Numbered from the stretch's first letter, positions 14,994 to 24,538 are shown. The stretch is 64,000 nt of DNA from DATHRK01 sp035465395 (GCA_035465395.1 DATHRK010000084.1:1-64000), one strand, 5' to 3'. Translations and numbers: made by a program. Notes: generated from the letters alone by a model not told the origin.

Positions 14994-17738
14994 ATGACCG
15001 CCGAGCCGATGTCGTTCTCCGACCCCTACAACGCTGCGTACGCCGAGGAGATGTACGACCTCTGGCGAGCGGCGCCCGAGCGCGTGCCGGTCGAATGGCG
15101 CCGGGTGTTCGCGCTGCGCTCCGCGGACGCCGGAGAGCCGCAGGCCCGTGACGCGACCGTGCCTCCCGCGCTGGACGCCAGGGCGGTCTCGGACCAGGTG
15201 CGTGCGGCCAGAGCGGCCGCGATGTTCGTGGACGCGTACCGCCTGGCGGGCCACCAGGCCGCGCGCCTCGACCCCCTGGGCCGACCACCCTCCGGGCATC
15301 CGATGCTGGACCCCGCGTTCCACGGGATGTCGGAAGCCGATCTCGCCTCGGGGGCGATCGCCGACATCGTCCCCGACATCCTGGCGTGGCTGCGTTCGAC
15401 CTACAGCGGCGCGATCGGCTACGAGTTCGAGCACCTGGAGGAGCCCGAGCGCCGCGAGTGGCTCCGCGAGGCGATCGAGAGCGGGCGCTTCCGCGGCCCC
15501 CTGTCGGGCGAGGAGCGCCTGCGGCTGCTGGAGCGGCTCACCGAGGTGGAGGGGTTCGAACAGTTCCTCCACCGGGCCTACCTCGGCCAGAAGCGGTTCT
15601 CGATCGAAGGGCTCGACATGCTGGTGCCGATGCTCGATCTGGCGATCGAGCGCGCCGCCGCGGCCGGGGCGCAGGAGGTCGTGCTCGGGATGGCCCACCG
15701 CGGCCGCCTCAACGTGCTCGCGCACGTGTTGGGGCGTCCGTACGAACGCATCTTCGCCGAATTCGAAGGGCATCAGGCCGGCACCGGCACGGGAGACGTG
15801 AAGTATCACGCGGGCGCCGAGGGCACCTACGCCACGGCGTCGGGCCAGCCGCTCACGGTCTCGCTCGCGCCCAATCCCAGCCACCTGGAGTTCGTCGACC
15901 CGGTCGTGGAAGGGGTCGCGCGGGCGCGCCAGGAGGATCGCGCCACGACGACGCTGTCGCGCGACCCGGCCCGCGTCGTCCCGGTCCTGATCCACGGGGA
16001 CGCGGCGTTCTCGGCGCAGGGAGTGGTCGCGGAGACCCTGAACATGGCGGAGCTGGCGGGCTACGCCACGGGCGGCACGCTCCACCTCATCGCCAACAAC
16101 CAGATCGGCTTCACGACGCTGCCACGCGACGGCCGCTCGACCTACTACGCGAGCGACCTCGCGCTCGGCTTCGACATCCCGGTCATCCACGTCAACGCCG
16201 ACGACCCGGAGGCGTGCCTGACGTCGGTGCGCATCGCGCTCGCCTACCGCGAGACGTTCGGCGCGGACTTCGTGATCGACCTCGTCGGCTACCGGCGCTA
16301 CGGGCACAACGAGGGCGACGAGCCCGCATACACGCAGCCGCGCATGTACGCCGAGGTGGCCGACCACCCGACCGTGCGGGACCAGTGGGAAAGGCAGTTG
16401 TTGCAGGAGGGGCTGCTGGACGAGGCCCGCGCAGAGGAGATCCGGGCCTCCCTGCAGCAGCGCTTGCAGGACATCCAGGATCGCGTGAAGGAGGAAGAGG
16501 CCGAGTACGAGGACGCGCGCATGCCCTCGCCGCCCACGCTGCCCGAGGGCCCGCCGACGGCCGACACGGCGCTGGACGCCTCGGTGGTCCGGGCGCTGGA
16601 CGCGGCGGTGCACGCCTGGCCGGACGACTTCCACGTGCACGACAAGCTCGCCCGTCAGCTGCGGCGGCGCGCCGGCGTTCTGGCGGACGGGGAGGGGCCG
16701 GTGGACTGGGCTCACGCGGAGGCGCTCGCGTTCGCGTCGCTGGTGGCGGAGGGCACGCCGGTCCGCCTGACGGGCCAGGACTCCGAACGAGGCACGTTCA
16801 GCCAGCGGCACCTCGTGCTCCACGACGCGGAGACGGGCCACACCTACACGCCGCTGGCGCACGTGCCGGGCGCCAGCGCGCCCTTCTCGGTCTACAACAG
16901 CCCGCTGTCGGAGGTCGCGGCTCTGGGCTTCGAGTACGGGTACTCGGTGGCCGCCCCGGAGGCGCTGGTGCTCTGGGAGGCGCAGTTCGGCGACTTCGTG
17001 AACGGCGCGCAGGTCATCATCGACCAGTTCCTGGTGGCCGGGCGCGCGAAGTGGGGGCAGGAGGCTCGCCTGGGACTGCTGCTGCCGCACGGGTACGAGG
17101 GCCAGGGGCCGGAGCACTCGAGCGCGCGGATCGAGCGCTTCCTCCAGCTCGCCGCGGAGGACAACATTCGCGTCGCCAACTGCACGACGCCGGCGCAGTA
17201 CTTCCACCTGCTGAGGCTGCAGGCGCTCGAGCGGCGGGCCCGGCCGCTGGTCGTCTTCACCCCGAAGAGCCTGTTGCGCCACCCCCGGGCGGTCTCGACC
17301 CTCGCCGAGTTCACGGAGCGTGGCTTCCAACCGGTCCTCGACGACGCCGGCGCGGGCTCGTCGGTGCGCCGGCTGGTGCTCTGCTCCGGCAAGGTCTACT
17401 ACGACCTCATCGCCTACGATGGCGACGAACGCGAGCACACCGCCGTGGCCCGGCTGGAGCTCCTCTACCCCTTCCCCAAGGCGGCCGTCGAGGAGCTGCT
17501 GGCGCGGCATCCCGACGCCGAAGACGTCGTCTGGGTCCAGGAAGAGCCGCGCAACATGGGGCCATGGCACTACGTCGAGCCCAGGCTCGCGAAGCGCCTG
17601 GGCGCCGGACAGGCGCTCCGCTACGCGGGACGGCCGGGTCGCGCCAGCCCGGCGGAGGGGTCGGCGCTCGCGCACCGGGAGCAGCAGGCGGCCATCGTGC
17701 GCGAGGCGTTCGGGGCCGGGGTCGCAGCGCGCACCTGA
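14994..17738 (+). CDS. sucA: 2-oxoglutarate dehydrogenase E1 component
   Basis: 914-residue ThDP enzyme that decarboxylates 2-oxoglutarate and passes the succinyl group to the lipoyl of E2 (TCA cycle). It has the N-terminal E2-docking helix (NAAYAEEMYDLWR), GMAHRGRLNVLAH, the ThDP/Mg motif (IHGDAAFSAQG ... NNQIGFTT), RYGHNEGDEPAYTQP, the transketolase-like central domain with GTFSQRHLV and VYNSPLSE, and the C-terminal VWVQEEPRNMGPW. ATG 14994 was chosen; an in-frame ATG at 15009 is possible. No E2 (sucB) or E3 (lpd) gene is adjacent, so the complex is encoded at dispersed loci. It ends 22 nt before the convergent response regulator. Confidence 0.95.
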   Translation: MTAEPMSFSDPYNAAYAEEMYDLWRAAPERVPVEWRRVFALRSADAGEPQARDATVPPALDARAVSDQVRAARAAAMFVDAYRLAGHQAARLDPLGRPPSGHPMLDPAFHGMSEADLASGAIADIVPDILAWLRSTYSGAIGYEFEHLEEPERREWLREAIESGRFRGPLSGEERLRLLERLTEVEGFEQFLHRAYLGQKRFSIEGLDMLVPMLDLAIERAAAAGAQEVVLGMAHRGRLNVLAHVLGRPYERIFAEFEGHQAGTGTGDVKYHAGAEGTYATASGQPLTVSLAPNPSHLEFVDPVVEGVARARQEDRATTTLSRDPARVVPVLIHGDAAFSAQGVVAETLNMAELAGYATGGTLHLIANNQIGFTTLPRDGRSTYYASDLALGFDIPVIHVNADDPEACLTSVRIALAYRETFGADFVIDLVGYRRYGHNEGDEPAYTQPRMYAEVADHPTVRDQWERQLLQEGLLDEARAEEIRASLQQRLQDIQDRVKEEEAEYEDARMPSPPTLPEGPPTADTALDASVVRALDAAVHAWPDDFHVHDKLARQLRRRAGVLADGEGPVDWAHAEALAFASLVAEGTPVRLTGQDSERGTFSQRHLVLHDAETGHTYTPLAHVPGASAPFSVYNSPLSEVAALGFEYGYSVAAPEALVLWEAQFGDFVNGAQVIIDQFLVAGRAKWGQEARLGLLLPHGYEGQGPEHSSARIERFLQLAAEDNIRVANCTTPAQYFHLLRLQALERRARPLVVFTPKSLLRHPRAVSTLAEFTERGFQPVLDDAGAGSSVRRLVLCSGKVYYDLIAYDGDEREHTAVARLELLYPFPKAAVEELLARHPDAEDVVWVQEEPRNMGPWHYVEPRLAKRLGAGQALRYAGRPGRASPAEGSALAHREQQAAIVREAFGAGVAART

Positions 17739-17760
17739 GGGACTGGGGAAACGCCGGCCG

Positions 17761-18477
17761 TCACCGGTCGAGCCGGTAGCCGACCTTGCGAACCGTGACG
17801 ACGTGGCGTGGACGGGACGGATCGTCCTCCAGTTTGCCCCGGAGGGTGCTGACGTGCGTGTCGATGGTGCGGGTCGGCACCGGGACCTTGTAGCCCCAGA
17901 CTTCCGTCAACAGCGTCTCGCGCGCGACCGCGGCCCCGTCGCGCCGCAGCAGGCACACGAGCAAGTCGAATTCGCGCGGCGTCAGTTCGACGTCGGCTCC
18001 GCCCTTGGTGACGACCCGGCGCGCCGGGTCCACCGTGACGTCACCGAAGTGGAGCGGCCGGGGGTCGGGTGTCCCCGACGCGTCCGCGGTGGCGACTCCC
18101 GGGGACCTCCTGGGTTCCGATCGCCGGAGAATCGCCTCCACCCGGGCCAGCAGCTCGAGCACGCCGACCGGCTTCACCACGTAGTCGTCGGCGCCCAGCC
18201 GGAAGCCCTGCACCTTCTCGGCCTCCTGGCCGCGCGCGCTGAGGATCAGGACCGGCGTATGGACTCCGTGCTCCCTCAGCGCCCGCAGCACGCCGAAGCC
18301 ATCCCGACCGGGCAGAGACAGATCGAGGAGTAGGAGCGACGGCGGGTCGGCGCGGACCAATTCCACCGCTGAGTCCCCGTCGCCCACGACCGCGACGTCG
18401 TAGCCTGCGGCCTCGAGGCTGCGGGCGAGGCCGAGCGCCAGGCTTTCGTTGTCCTCGACGATGACGACGCGGGTCAC
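17761..18477 (-). CDS. OmpR/PhoB-family response regulator
   Basis: 238 residues from GTG 18477, which overlaps the kinase stop by 4 nt (GTGA). Receiver domain: acidic pair ED (residues 8-9), phospho-acceptor D52 in LLLDLSLPG, conserved Lys in VVKPVG. The C-terminal winged-helix domain has ELTPREFDLLVCLLRRDG and the recognition-helix region VPTRTIDTHVSTLRGKLEDD. It should bind DNA as a dimer when phosphorylated by the coupled kinase. Targets are not visible. Confidence 0.95.
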   Translation of the reverse strand: MTRVVIVEDNESLALGLARSLEAAGYDVAVVGDGDSAVELVRADPPSLLLLDLSLPGRDGFGVLRALREHGVHTPVLILSARGQEAEKVQGFRLGADDYVVKPVGVLELLARVEAILRRSEPRRSPGVATADASGTPDPRPLHFGDVTVDPARRVVTKGGADVELTPREFDLLVCLLRRDGAAVARETLLTEVWGYKVPVPTRTIDTHVSTLRGKLEDDPSRPRHVVTVRKVGYRLDR

Positions 18478-20129
18478 GACGCCTCCGCGGGCCGAAAGCG
18501 GACCCGGAAAACCGTCCCGCCTCCCGGGGCGTCGTCGATTTCCGCGACGGCGTCGTATCGACCCGCCGCTTCCCGTACGACGGCCAGCCCGAGCCCCGAG
18601 CCCGCACGCGCGGCGCCCTCCTCCCGCGACAGCCGATAGAACGCCCTCCACACGTGATCGCGTTCCTCGAACGGGATGCCCGGGCCCGCGTCGACCACCT
18701 CGAGGGTGGTCCCCGCCCCGCTCACGCGTAGCGCGATGTCGCTGCCGGCCGGCCCGTACTTGGCGGCGTTGTCGACGAGATTCGTCACGATCTGGTGCAC
18801 GGCGCCGACGGGCGCCGCGACGGGCGCCGAGGGAGGCACCTCGAGCACGAACCGCTGGCCACGCTCCGCCAGCAGCGGACGGAACGATGTCGCAACGTCC
18901 CGGATGACGTCCGCCAGGTCGGCCGGGCCCTCGTCGGACCGGTCGGCGGCCGGGCGCGAGAACGCCAGGATGCGGTCCACGAGTGCGATCAGCCGCACGG
19001 CTTCGCGCTCGATGATGGCCAGAAATTGCCCCCGTTCGTCCTCCGTGCGTGCCTGGCCGATACGCAGCAACTGCGCGAAAAGCACGACCTGCTGAAGGGG
19101 GGTGCGGAGCTCGTGCGAGACATCGGCGACGAACCGTTCCCGCAGGCGGACCAGCCGGGCGGTACGGAACACGAGGAGCGCCGCGGTAGCCAGGAGAGCC
19201 AGCGTGGCCGCCAGCAACCCGATGGCCAGAGGGGCGCGTGAGTACACCGATCCCCGTCCCCGCAGCAACGTGCTCGGAACCCCGGCCCGCAACTCGACCA
19301 CGATCGGGACGCCTCCGCGGGGGCCCGCCTCGGTCCCGGTCGCGAGACCCGCCACGGGCCCGGACGGGGCGGGATCGGCTTCGGATTCCGCGGCTTCGGC
19401 CTGGTCGACGCCCGATCCCGTTTCCGGGCCGGTCGTTGCCAGCCTCGCGCGCACGAGGGAATCCGCCGGAATCGTCCCGACCAGGGTCGGTGGCAGGACG
19501 CCTCCCTCGGCGAGTGCGGCTGCGACGACGTCGCCGTCCCTGTCCCGGGCGCAACTGCCGAGGGCGTACGAAACGACCGCCGTCCCATCGTCCTCACCGC
19601 CCCGAATCCGATACGCCACGAGCCGACCTCCCAGCGCGCCCGGCCACACGAGGTGTCCGGTCCGATCCGCGTCGCGATCCAGGCCGCTCGCAAGTGCACG
19701 GAGGGTGTCCGCGACCCAGCCCCGGAGGGCCAACGGGGGGTCCCCATGCGAGGCGACCACGCCTCCTTCGCCATCGATTCGCAGCGCCCACGGACCCGCG
19801 GGATACTCCGGGGCGCAGCGGGCGGACTCCTGCGGGTCTTCCGCGAGGAGTCTCGGGTCGATCGTCCGCTCGCCATCGCGCCACGCGAGGTCTTCGCGGT
19901 AGAAGGCATAGAACAGAGCCTGTCTGAGGCGTGTGTCCACCTTGCCCGCGATGAGGAAGGCGGCGAAGTCGGCGTAGTCCTGCACGGTTCCCGCGGCGGT
20001 AGCGCGCTGGGCCCGATCTGCCTCGACGGCGGTCCAGGCGAGCACGCCGGCCGCGATCACGACCAGGGTGAGCGCGATCACCACGGCCACGCCGCGCCAG
20101 CGCGATCCCAGGGGATGGCGATGCCTCAT
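18474..20129 (-). CDS. Membrane sensor histidine kinase
   Basis: 551 residues from ATG 20129, preceded by GGAAGG at a good distance (an upstream in-frame start at 20159 lacks one). One membrane helix near residues 12-32, a periplasmic sensing region of about 270 residues, a second helix near 301-321, then directly a HisKA domain with the phosphorylated His in DVSHELRTPLQQ (about H339) and an HATPase domain with NLVDNAAKYG, DAGPGIP and GSGLGLAVVREAA. No HAMP domain is apparent between helix 2 and the HisKA domain. The sensing region has a long low-complexity Ala/Glu/Gly stretch. Stimulus unknown. Co-transcribed with the regulator. Confidence 0.93.
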   Translation of the reverse strand: MRHRHPLGSRWRGVAVVIALTLVVIAAGVLAWTAVEADRAQRATAAGTVQDYADFAAFLIAGKVDTRLRQALFYAFYREDLAWRDGERTIDPRLLAEDPQESARCAPEYPAGPWALRIDGEGGVVASHGDPPLALRGWVADTLRALASGLDRDADRTGHLVWPGALGGRLVAYRIRGGEDDGTAVVSYALGSCARDRDGDVVAAALAEGGVLPPTLVGTIPADSLVRARLATTGPETGSGVDQAEAAESEADPAPSGPVAGLATGTEAGPRGGVPIVVELRAGVPSTLLRGRGSVYSRAPLAIGLLAATLALLATAALLVFRTARLVRLRERFVADVSHELRTPLQQVVLFAQLLRIGQARTEDERGQFLAIIEREAVRLIALVDRILAFSRPAADRSDEGPADLADVIRDVATSFRPLLAERGQRFVLEVPPSAPVAAPVGAVHQIVTNLVDNAAKYGPAGSDIALRVSGAGTTLEVVDAGPGIPFEERDHVWRAFYRLSREEGAARAGSGLGLAVVREAAGRYDAVAEIDDAPGGGTVFRVRFRPAEAS

Positions 20130-20309
20130 GCTGAACCTTCCGCCACGCGCCCGGCGCACGCAATGACGCGTGCGCTCCCCGCGGGCGTGACTTTGCAGGA
20201 CTTTTTCATCGCTTTGACGGCACGCTCACGACGGTGGGCGCGGAAGCCCGAGCGCAAGCCTTAGGTTCGAATGAGAACGTTTGCAACGATCCCGGCTACG
20301 GAGAAACCC

Positions 20310-21059
20310 ATGTCCAGGTATTCGATCGCGCTCCTCGCGCTGCTCGTGAGCCCGTTGCCGGCGGCGGCGCAGATCCCGGAGACGCTCAGCAACCTCCAGG
20401 TATTCGACCAGGACATCCCCCGCGACAGTCTGATCCAGATCATGCGCGGGTTCTCGTTCGCCCTGGGAGTCCGTTGCGAGCACTGCCACGTGCTCGGGGA
20501 GGGCGGCTCCTTCCAGGGCGCCGATTTCCCCGCGGACGACAAGCTGCCGAAGGCACGCGCGCGCTTCATGCTCCGCATGGTCGAGCAGTTGAACGGCCCC
20601 ATCCTCTCCGGCCTGCCGATGGACGCCGACTCGGACCCGCCCGTCGCGATCGAGTGCAAGACCTGCCATCGGGGCCAGCCGCGGCCCGTGCTCCTGCACC
20701 ACGAGCTGCAGCAGGCCTACGATACGGGTGGCGCCGCCGCCGCCGAGGCGCGCTACCGGGAGCTGAGGGCGAATTTCGGCGACCGGGGCGCGTTCGACTT
20801 CGGCGAATGGGAGTTCACCGAGTGGGCCCGGCGGCTGGCGTCGACCGAAGACGCGATCGCCCTCCAGAAGGTCAACTTCGAGTTCCACCCGCAGTCCGCT
20901 TCCATCGCGTCCCTCATCGCGGGGGGATACGAGGAGCTGGGGGACCTCGGACAGGCCGTCGCGTGGATGGAACGGGCCGTGGAGGTCGCGCCCCAGAACC
21001 GTTTCGCCGCGCAGGAGCTCGAGCGGCTGCGCGGTCTGGCGAGCGAAGCGGGCGGCTGA
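20310..21059 (+). CDS. Di-haem c-type cytochrome with C-terminal helical repeat
   Basis: 249 residues from ATG 20310 (GGAG 6 nt upstream). Signal peptide (IALLALLVSPLPAAAQ), then two covalent haem sites: CEHCH at 56-60 and CKTCH at 116-120. Each is preceded by a helix containing a Met (M45 in IMRGFSFALGV, M90 in FMLRM) that may be the axial ligand. This pattern matches the family named after the photosynthetic reaction-centre cytochrome c subunit, which is widespread in non-phototrophs. The last 60 or so residues look like a TPR unit (AGGYEELGDLGQAVAWMERAVEVAPQN). It is probably a periplasmic electron carrier. Divergent from the histidine kinase. Confidence 0.85.
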   Translation: MSRYSIALLALLVSPLPAAAQIPETLSNLQVFDQDIPRDSLIQIMRGFSFALGVRCEHCHVLGEGGSFQGADFPADDKLPKARARFMLRMVEQLNGPILSGLPMDADSDPPVAIECKTCHRGQPRPVLLHHELQQAYDTGGAAAAEARYRELRANFGDRGAFDFGEWEFTEWARRLASTEDAIALQKVNFEFHPQSASIASLIAGGYEELGDLGQAVAWMERAVEVAPQNRFAAQELERLRGLASEAGG

Positions 21060-21155
21060 ACGACCCGGCGCCCGCGCCGACGGGCCGTTGCTGGACCGGC
21101 GCCGCCGACCGCCTCGGGTGGCGCCGCGGTCGAGGCGGATGTTCAGTTCGATCGC

Positions 21156-22754
21156 ATGACCACCTTCGCGCCCGACGACGTGCGCTGGGTCGTCCTCAGC
21201 GATCTGCACCTGGGGGACGACGGCAGCCTGCTCACCCGCGTCGACCCCGTCTCGCAAGCCGTCGACGCGGCCGCGCCGGCCGGAACGCTGGTCGGCCTGG
21301 TCGACCTTCTCCGCGACCTCATCGACCGCAACGCCGGCGGGGCCCGCCCGACGCTGATCGTCAACGGCGACTTCCTGGACCTCGCGGTGAGCCGCCTGCA
21401 CGCCGCCCTGATGCACTTCCGCCAGTTCGCCGGGCTCGTGCTGGCGCCGGGCGACGAACTGTTCGACCGCATCGTCTTCCTCCCCGGAAACCACGACCAC
21501 CACTTGTGGGAGATCGCCAGGGAGACCCAGTACGCGCGCGCCATCGATGCTTCCGGCCCGACGCTTCCGCCGATGCGGCACAGCACACCCCCCTCGCTCG
21601 ACGACGCCGTGCCGTCCTTCCTGCTGTCTCGGCTGCTGCGCACGGTCCGGCCACTCGACGCCGACGAGGACCGGCAGCGGCGCGTGGCCGTCGTGTATCC
21701 GAACCTGGTTTTGACAGCGGGCGGCCGGCGGGCCGTCATCCTGCACCACGGCCACTACGCCGAGGGGATCTACCATCTGATCAGCCGCGCCTACCGGTGG
21801 CTGTTCCCGGGCCGCCCGCTTCCGGCCACGGTCGAGGCGCTCGAGAGCGAGAACTTCGCGTGGATCGACTTCTTCTGGTCGTTGCTGGGCCAATCCGGCG
21901 CGGCGGCTCCGGACATCGAGACGCTGTCGGAGATGCTGCACTACCCCGAGCACGTGGGGGACTACGCCGATCGACTCGCCGCTCGGGCCGCGGCCGCGCG
22001 GGATCTGCCGTGGATACCGGGCGACCGGGTCGAGGAAGCGGTCTTGAAGCATGTCTTTTCCACGATCGCGGAGCGCTTCGCCGGCGAGCGATTCCACCGC
22101 GAGCGGGTCTGCACGGCCGAGACGATGGGCGTGCTGGGGCGCTACCTCTTCGGTCCGACGCTGGAGCAGGTGCGGTCCGAGCTCGGTGCGGTCCCCCCGG
22201 AGCTGGCGTTCCTCTGGGGCCACACCCACAAGCCGTTCGAGAAGATCCTGCGCGAGACGCGCAGCGCGCGCGATGTCGCCGTCTACAATTCGGGCGGTTG
22301 GGTGATCGACTCGCTGCGGCCCGCCCCCACCATCGGCGCGTCCGCTCTGCTGCTGAACGAGGCCCTGGACGTCGCCGCGCTCCGCTTCTTCTTCGATGCC
22401 CCCGGCGGCGGGGAGATCCTCTTCGACGTCGTGCGCCCCGATGGTGTCCAGGAGATCGAGGTGGGACCGCCCCCCGAGGCACCGCTGCCGGCGCCGGGCG
22501 AGGGCCATGACTCCAGCCTCGTCACGCATCCCGGCCCCGGCGTGTCCGTCGCGGCGCCGCCGGCGAGCGAAGTGCAGGACCCGGGCGCCGGCGCCGTGGA
22601 GGCGGCGGGCGAACGCCTCGACTTCGCCCGCGCCATGCAACTTCGTGTGCGGACCTCGGTGGCCGAGGGGAGTGGCTGGGACGCGTTCGCCGAGAAGATC
22701 CGGGCCGGCATGCTGCGCCGCCGACGGCACCTGGAAGCGACGTTCGGCCCCTGA
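21156..22754 (+). CDS. Calcineurin-like metallophosphoesterase (532 aa)
   Basis: The metal-binding motifs of the calcineurin superfamily appear in order: LSDLHLGD near the N-terminus, NGDFLDL, GNHDHHLW, HHGHYAEG and GHTHKPF (about residue 350). The last 120 residues form an unassigned tail. The arrangement resembles UDP-2,3-diacylglucosamine hydrolase-type enzymes in the motif set, but the protein is about twice as long, with large helical insertions, so the substrate is left open. No signal peptide, hence cytoplasmic. First of a possible plus-strand run with DinB, the beta-lactamase homologue and D-amino-acid oxidase. Confidence 0.85.
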   Translation: MTTFAPDDVRWVVLSDLHLGDDGSLLTRVDPVSQAVDAAAPAGTLVGLVDLLRDLIDRNAGGARPTLIVNGDFLDLAVSRLHAALMHFRQFAGLVLAPGDELFDRIVFLPGNHDHHLWEIARETQYARAIDASGPTLPPMRHSTPPSLDDAVPSFLLSRLLRTVRPLDADEDRQRRVAVVYPNLVLTAGGRRAVILHHGHYAEGIYHLISRAYRWLFPGRPLPATVEALESENFAWIDFFWSLLGQSGAAAPDIETLSEMLHYPEHVGDYADRLAARAAAARDLPWIPGDRVEEAVLKHVFSTIAERFAGERFHRERVCTAETMGVLGRYLFGPTLEQVRSELGAVPPELAFLWGHTHKPFEKILRETRSARDVAVYNSGGWVIDSLRPAPTIGASALLLNEALDVAALRFFFDAPGGGEILFDVVRPDGVQEIEVGPPPEAPLPAPGEGHDSSLVTHPGPGVSVAAPPASEVQDPGAGAVEAAGERLDFARAMQLRVRTSVAEGSGWDAFAEKIRAGMLRRRRHLEATFGP

Positions 22755-22882
22755 CACGACGCTCCCTGGCCGCCCGCCCGACGGGTTGCAGCCGCGCCCG
22801 CGAGGGGGGGTTATAATTCCCGTTGCGATTCGTCCGGAGTCCCGCCGCCGGCCGAGACGTGCCCTCGCGTGTGGAGGTGTGC

Positions 22883-23500
22883 ATGGATGAAGCGAACGAG
22901 CCGCCGGAGGCTCCAGCAAAGGTTTCGCTGCCCGCGGACGTGTCGGCGTGGCTGGCGGAGGCCGACCGGCAGCGGGATGAGCTGCGGGTGATGCTCGACG
23001 AACACAGCCCGGACGCTCTCGCCTGGCGACCGGACGCCGGACGGTGGTCGATCGGAGAGCACATCAGCCACCTCGCGCTCACCAACGACGCGTACCTGGA
23101 TGCCTTCGAGGCCGCGCTGGTGGAGGCGCGCGAAAAGGGACACCTCGGGCCACCGCCGTACGACTCGTCCTTCATCGGCTCGCGCTTCGTGCGCAGCCTC
23201 GAGCCTCCGGTGAATCGACGCTTCAAGACCTTCAAGCGCTTGATTCCTCCGCCTGACGAAACGCCCATCGGCGACCGTCTCGCAGCCTTCGAGCGGGGCA
23301 TGGACCGGTACGCCGCGCTGCTGGAGGGCAACGCGGACATCGACTTCGGCCGCGCCCGCATGCGCTCGCCTTTCCTGTGGCTTCTGCGCCTGACGCTGGC
23401 GGAGGCCGCCGAGACCGTGCTCGCGCACAACCGACGGCACCTGTGGTTGGCGGACGAAGTGGTCCGCTCGCCGGGATTTCCCGCGGCCGGCCGCGCCTGA
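22883..23500 (+). CDS. DinB-family protein
   Basis: 205 residues from ATG 22883, preceded by GGAGGT. The DinB/YfiT four-helix fold is recognisable from WRPDAGRWSIGEHISHLALTND near the start and the closing AETVLAHNRRHLWL. Two of the usual metal-ligand histidines (in EHISHL and in HNRRHL) are present. Family members are often metal-dependent thiol transferases or have no known role. Ends 2 nt before the GTG of the beta-lactamase homologue. A second DinB protein is encoded at 27452-27928. Confidence 0.85.
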   Translation: MDEANEPPEAPAKVSLPADVSAWLAEADRQRDELRVMLDEHSPDALAWRPDAGRWSIGEHISHLALTNDAYLDAFEAALVEAREKGHLGPPPYDSSFIGSRFVRSLEPPVNRRFKTFKRLIPPPDETPIGDRLAAFERGMDRYAALLEGNADIDFGRARMRSPFLWLLRLTLAEAAETVLAHNRRHLWLADEVVRSPGFPAAGRA

Positions 23501-23502
23501 CC

Positions 23503-24501
23503 GTGGGTTCGGGGCGGAGGGGACCGGGAGGGCTGCCTCGGGCCCGGGGCGTGGGCACCGCCGGGGTCGCGGGACTCGCGGTCGCATTCGCGGCGACCGC
23601 CTGCGATGACCTCATCCGCGCCGGCCGGGCCGCCGCCGGAACCAGCGCCGAGGCCGCCCCCACGGCACAGGAGCAGCCCCCAGCCGAGCAGCCCGGAGCT
23701 CCCGCGCCGAGGGCGGAGGCCGGCGAACGGGACGCCCCGCAGCTGCTGGGGGAGCCGGCCTGGGAAGGTGAGCGGAGCGCCGTCGGCGAGGAGCTCGGAG
23801 AGATCTTCGCGGAGGAGCGCGTCGAGGGCGTCGTCGTCGTCCACGACCTGCGAACCGGGGCCACCCTGCGGTCGGACGGAGCGCGGGCGGCTCGTCGATT
23901 CCCGCCGGCGGGCACGTTCGACATTCCGCTGGGCCTGATCGCGCTGGAATCCGGAGCGGTGGCAGGCGCCTACGAGACGGTGGCGCCCGCCGACGGGCAC
24001 TCCGACGCCGAGCCGACCAACCTCGCCACGGCGTTCCGCACGTCTCCGTCCTGGTTCACCCGGGAGCTGAGCCACCGGATCGGTGGCGAATCGCTCCGGG
24101 CCTGGCTCCGTCGGATCGGCTACGGCAACGCCGACGCGGGCGACGCCGAGGCGACCTTCTGGCTTACGGGGCCTCTCGCCATCTCCGCCGACGAGCAGAT
24201 CGGCTTTCTGCGCCGCCTCCAGGCCGGACAGCTTCCCTTCTCGACCCGGGCGCAGGACGCCCTCCGCGAGCTCATGGTACTCGAGCGCGGTGACGGCTGG
24301 CTGCTGCGCGGCAAGACGGGCTGGCAGAGCGGCAGGCACGATCGCCTGTGGTTCGTCGGCTGGGTCGAACGAGGAGAGGAAGCGGCCTTCTTCGCGATCG
24401 AGTTCGAGAACGCGACCCGCGGCCGCGACGTCGGAGCGCTGCGCGAGCGCATCTACCGCCGTGTGCTGACCCAGCTCGGGCTCGTTCCCGCGCGGCGGTG
24501 A
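23503..24501 (+). CDS. Class D beta-lactamase homologue lacking the catalytic Ser and Lys
   Basis: 332 residues from GTG 23503, which begins 2 nt after the DinB stop. The N-terminal hydrophobic stretch ends in FAATAC (C34), so it is exported and perhaps lipidated, and a disordered Ala/Pro/Glu linker follows. The rest aligns with OXA-type enzymes: FPPAGTFDIPLGLIALESG (compare PASTFKIPNxLIALExG), YGN (207-209), FWLTGPLAISADEQIGFL and KTGW (271-274). The nucleophile Ser is Gly (G137), the carbamylated Lys is Asp (D140), and the S-x-V motif reads SPS (181-183). The codons at both sites are unambiguous (GGC, GAC) and the frame is intact. It cannot act as a normal beta-lactamase. It may bind a ligand or peptidoglycan without hydrolysis, like a sensor or decoy. 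Confidence 0.88.
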   Translation: MGSGRRGPGGLPRARGVGTAGVAGLAVAFAATACDDLIRAGRAAAGTSAEAAPTAQEQPPAEQPGAPAPRAEAGERDAPQLLGEPAWEGERSAVGEELGEIFAEERVEGVVVVHDLRTGATLRSDGARAARRFPPAGTFDIPLGLIALESGAVAGAYETVAPADGHSDAEPTNLATAFRTSPSWFTRELSHRIGGESLRAWLRRIGYGNADAGDAEATFWLTGPLAISADEQIGFLRRLQAGQLPFSTRAQDALRELMVLERGDGWLLRGKTGWQSGRHDRLWFVGWVERGEEAAFFAIEFENATRGRDVGALRERIYRRVLTQLGLVPARR

Positions 24502-24538
24502 GGCACGACACGACCGGCGGCGCCAGAGCCGCGCGCCG

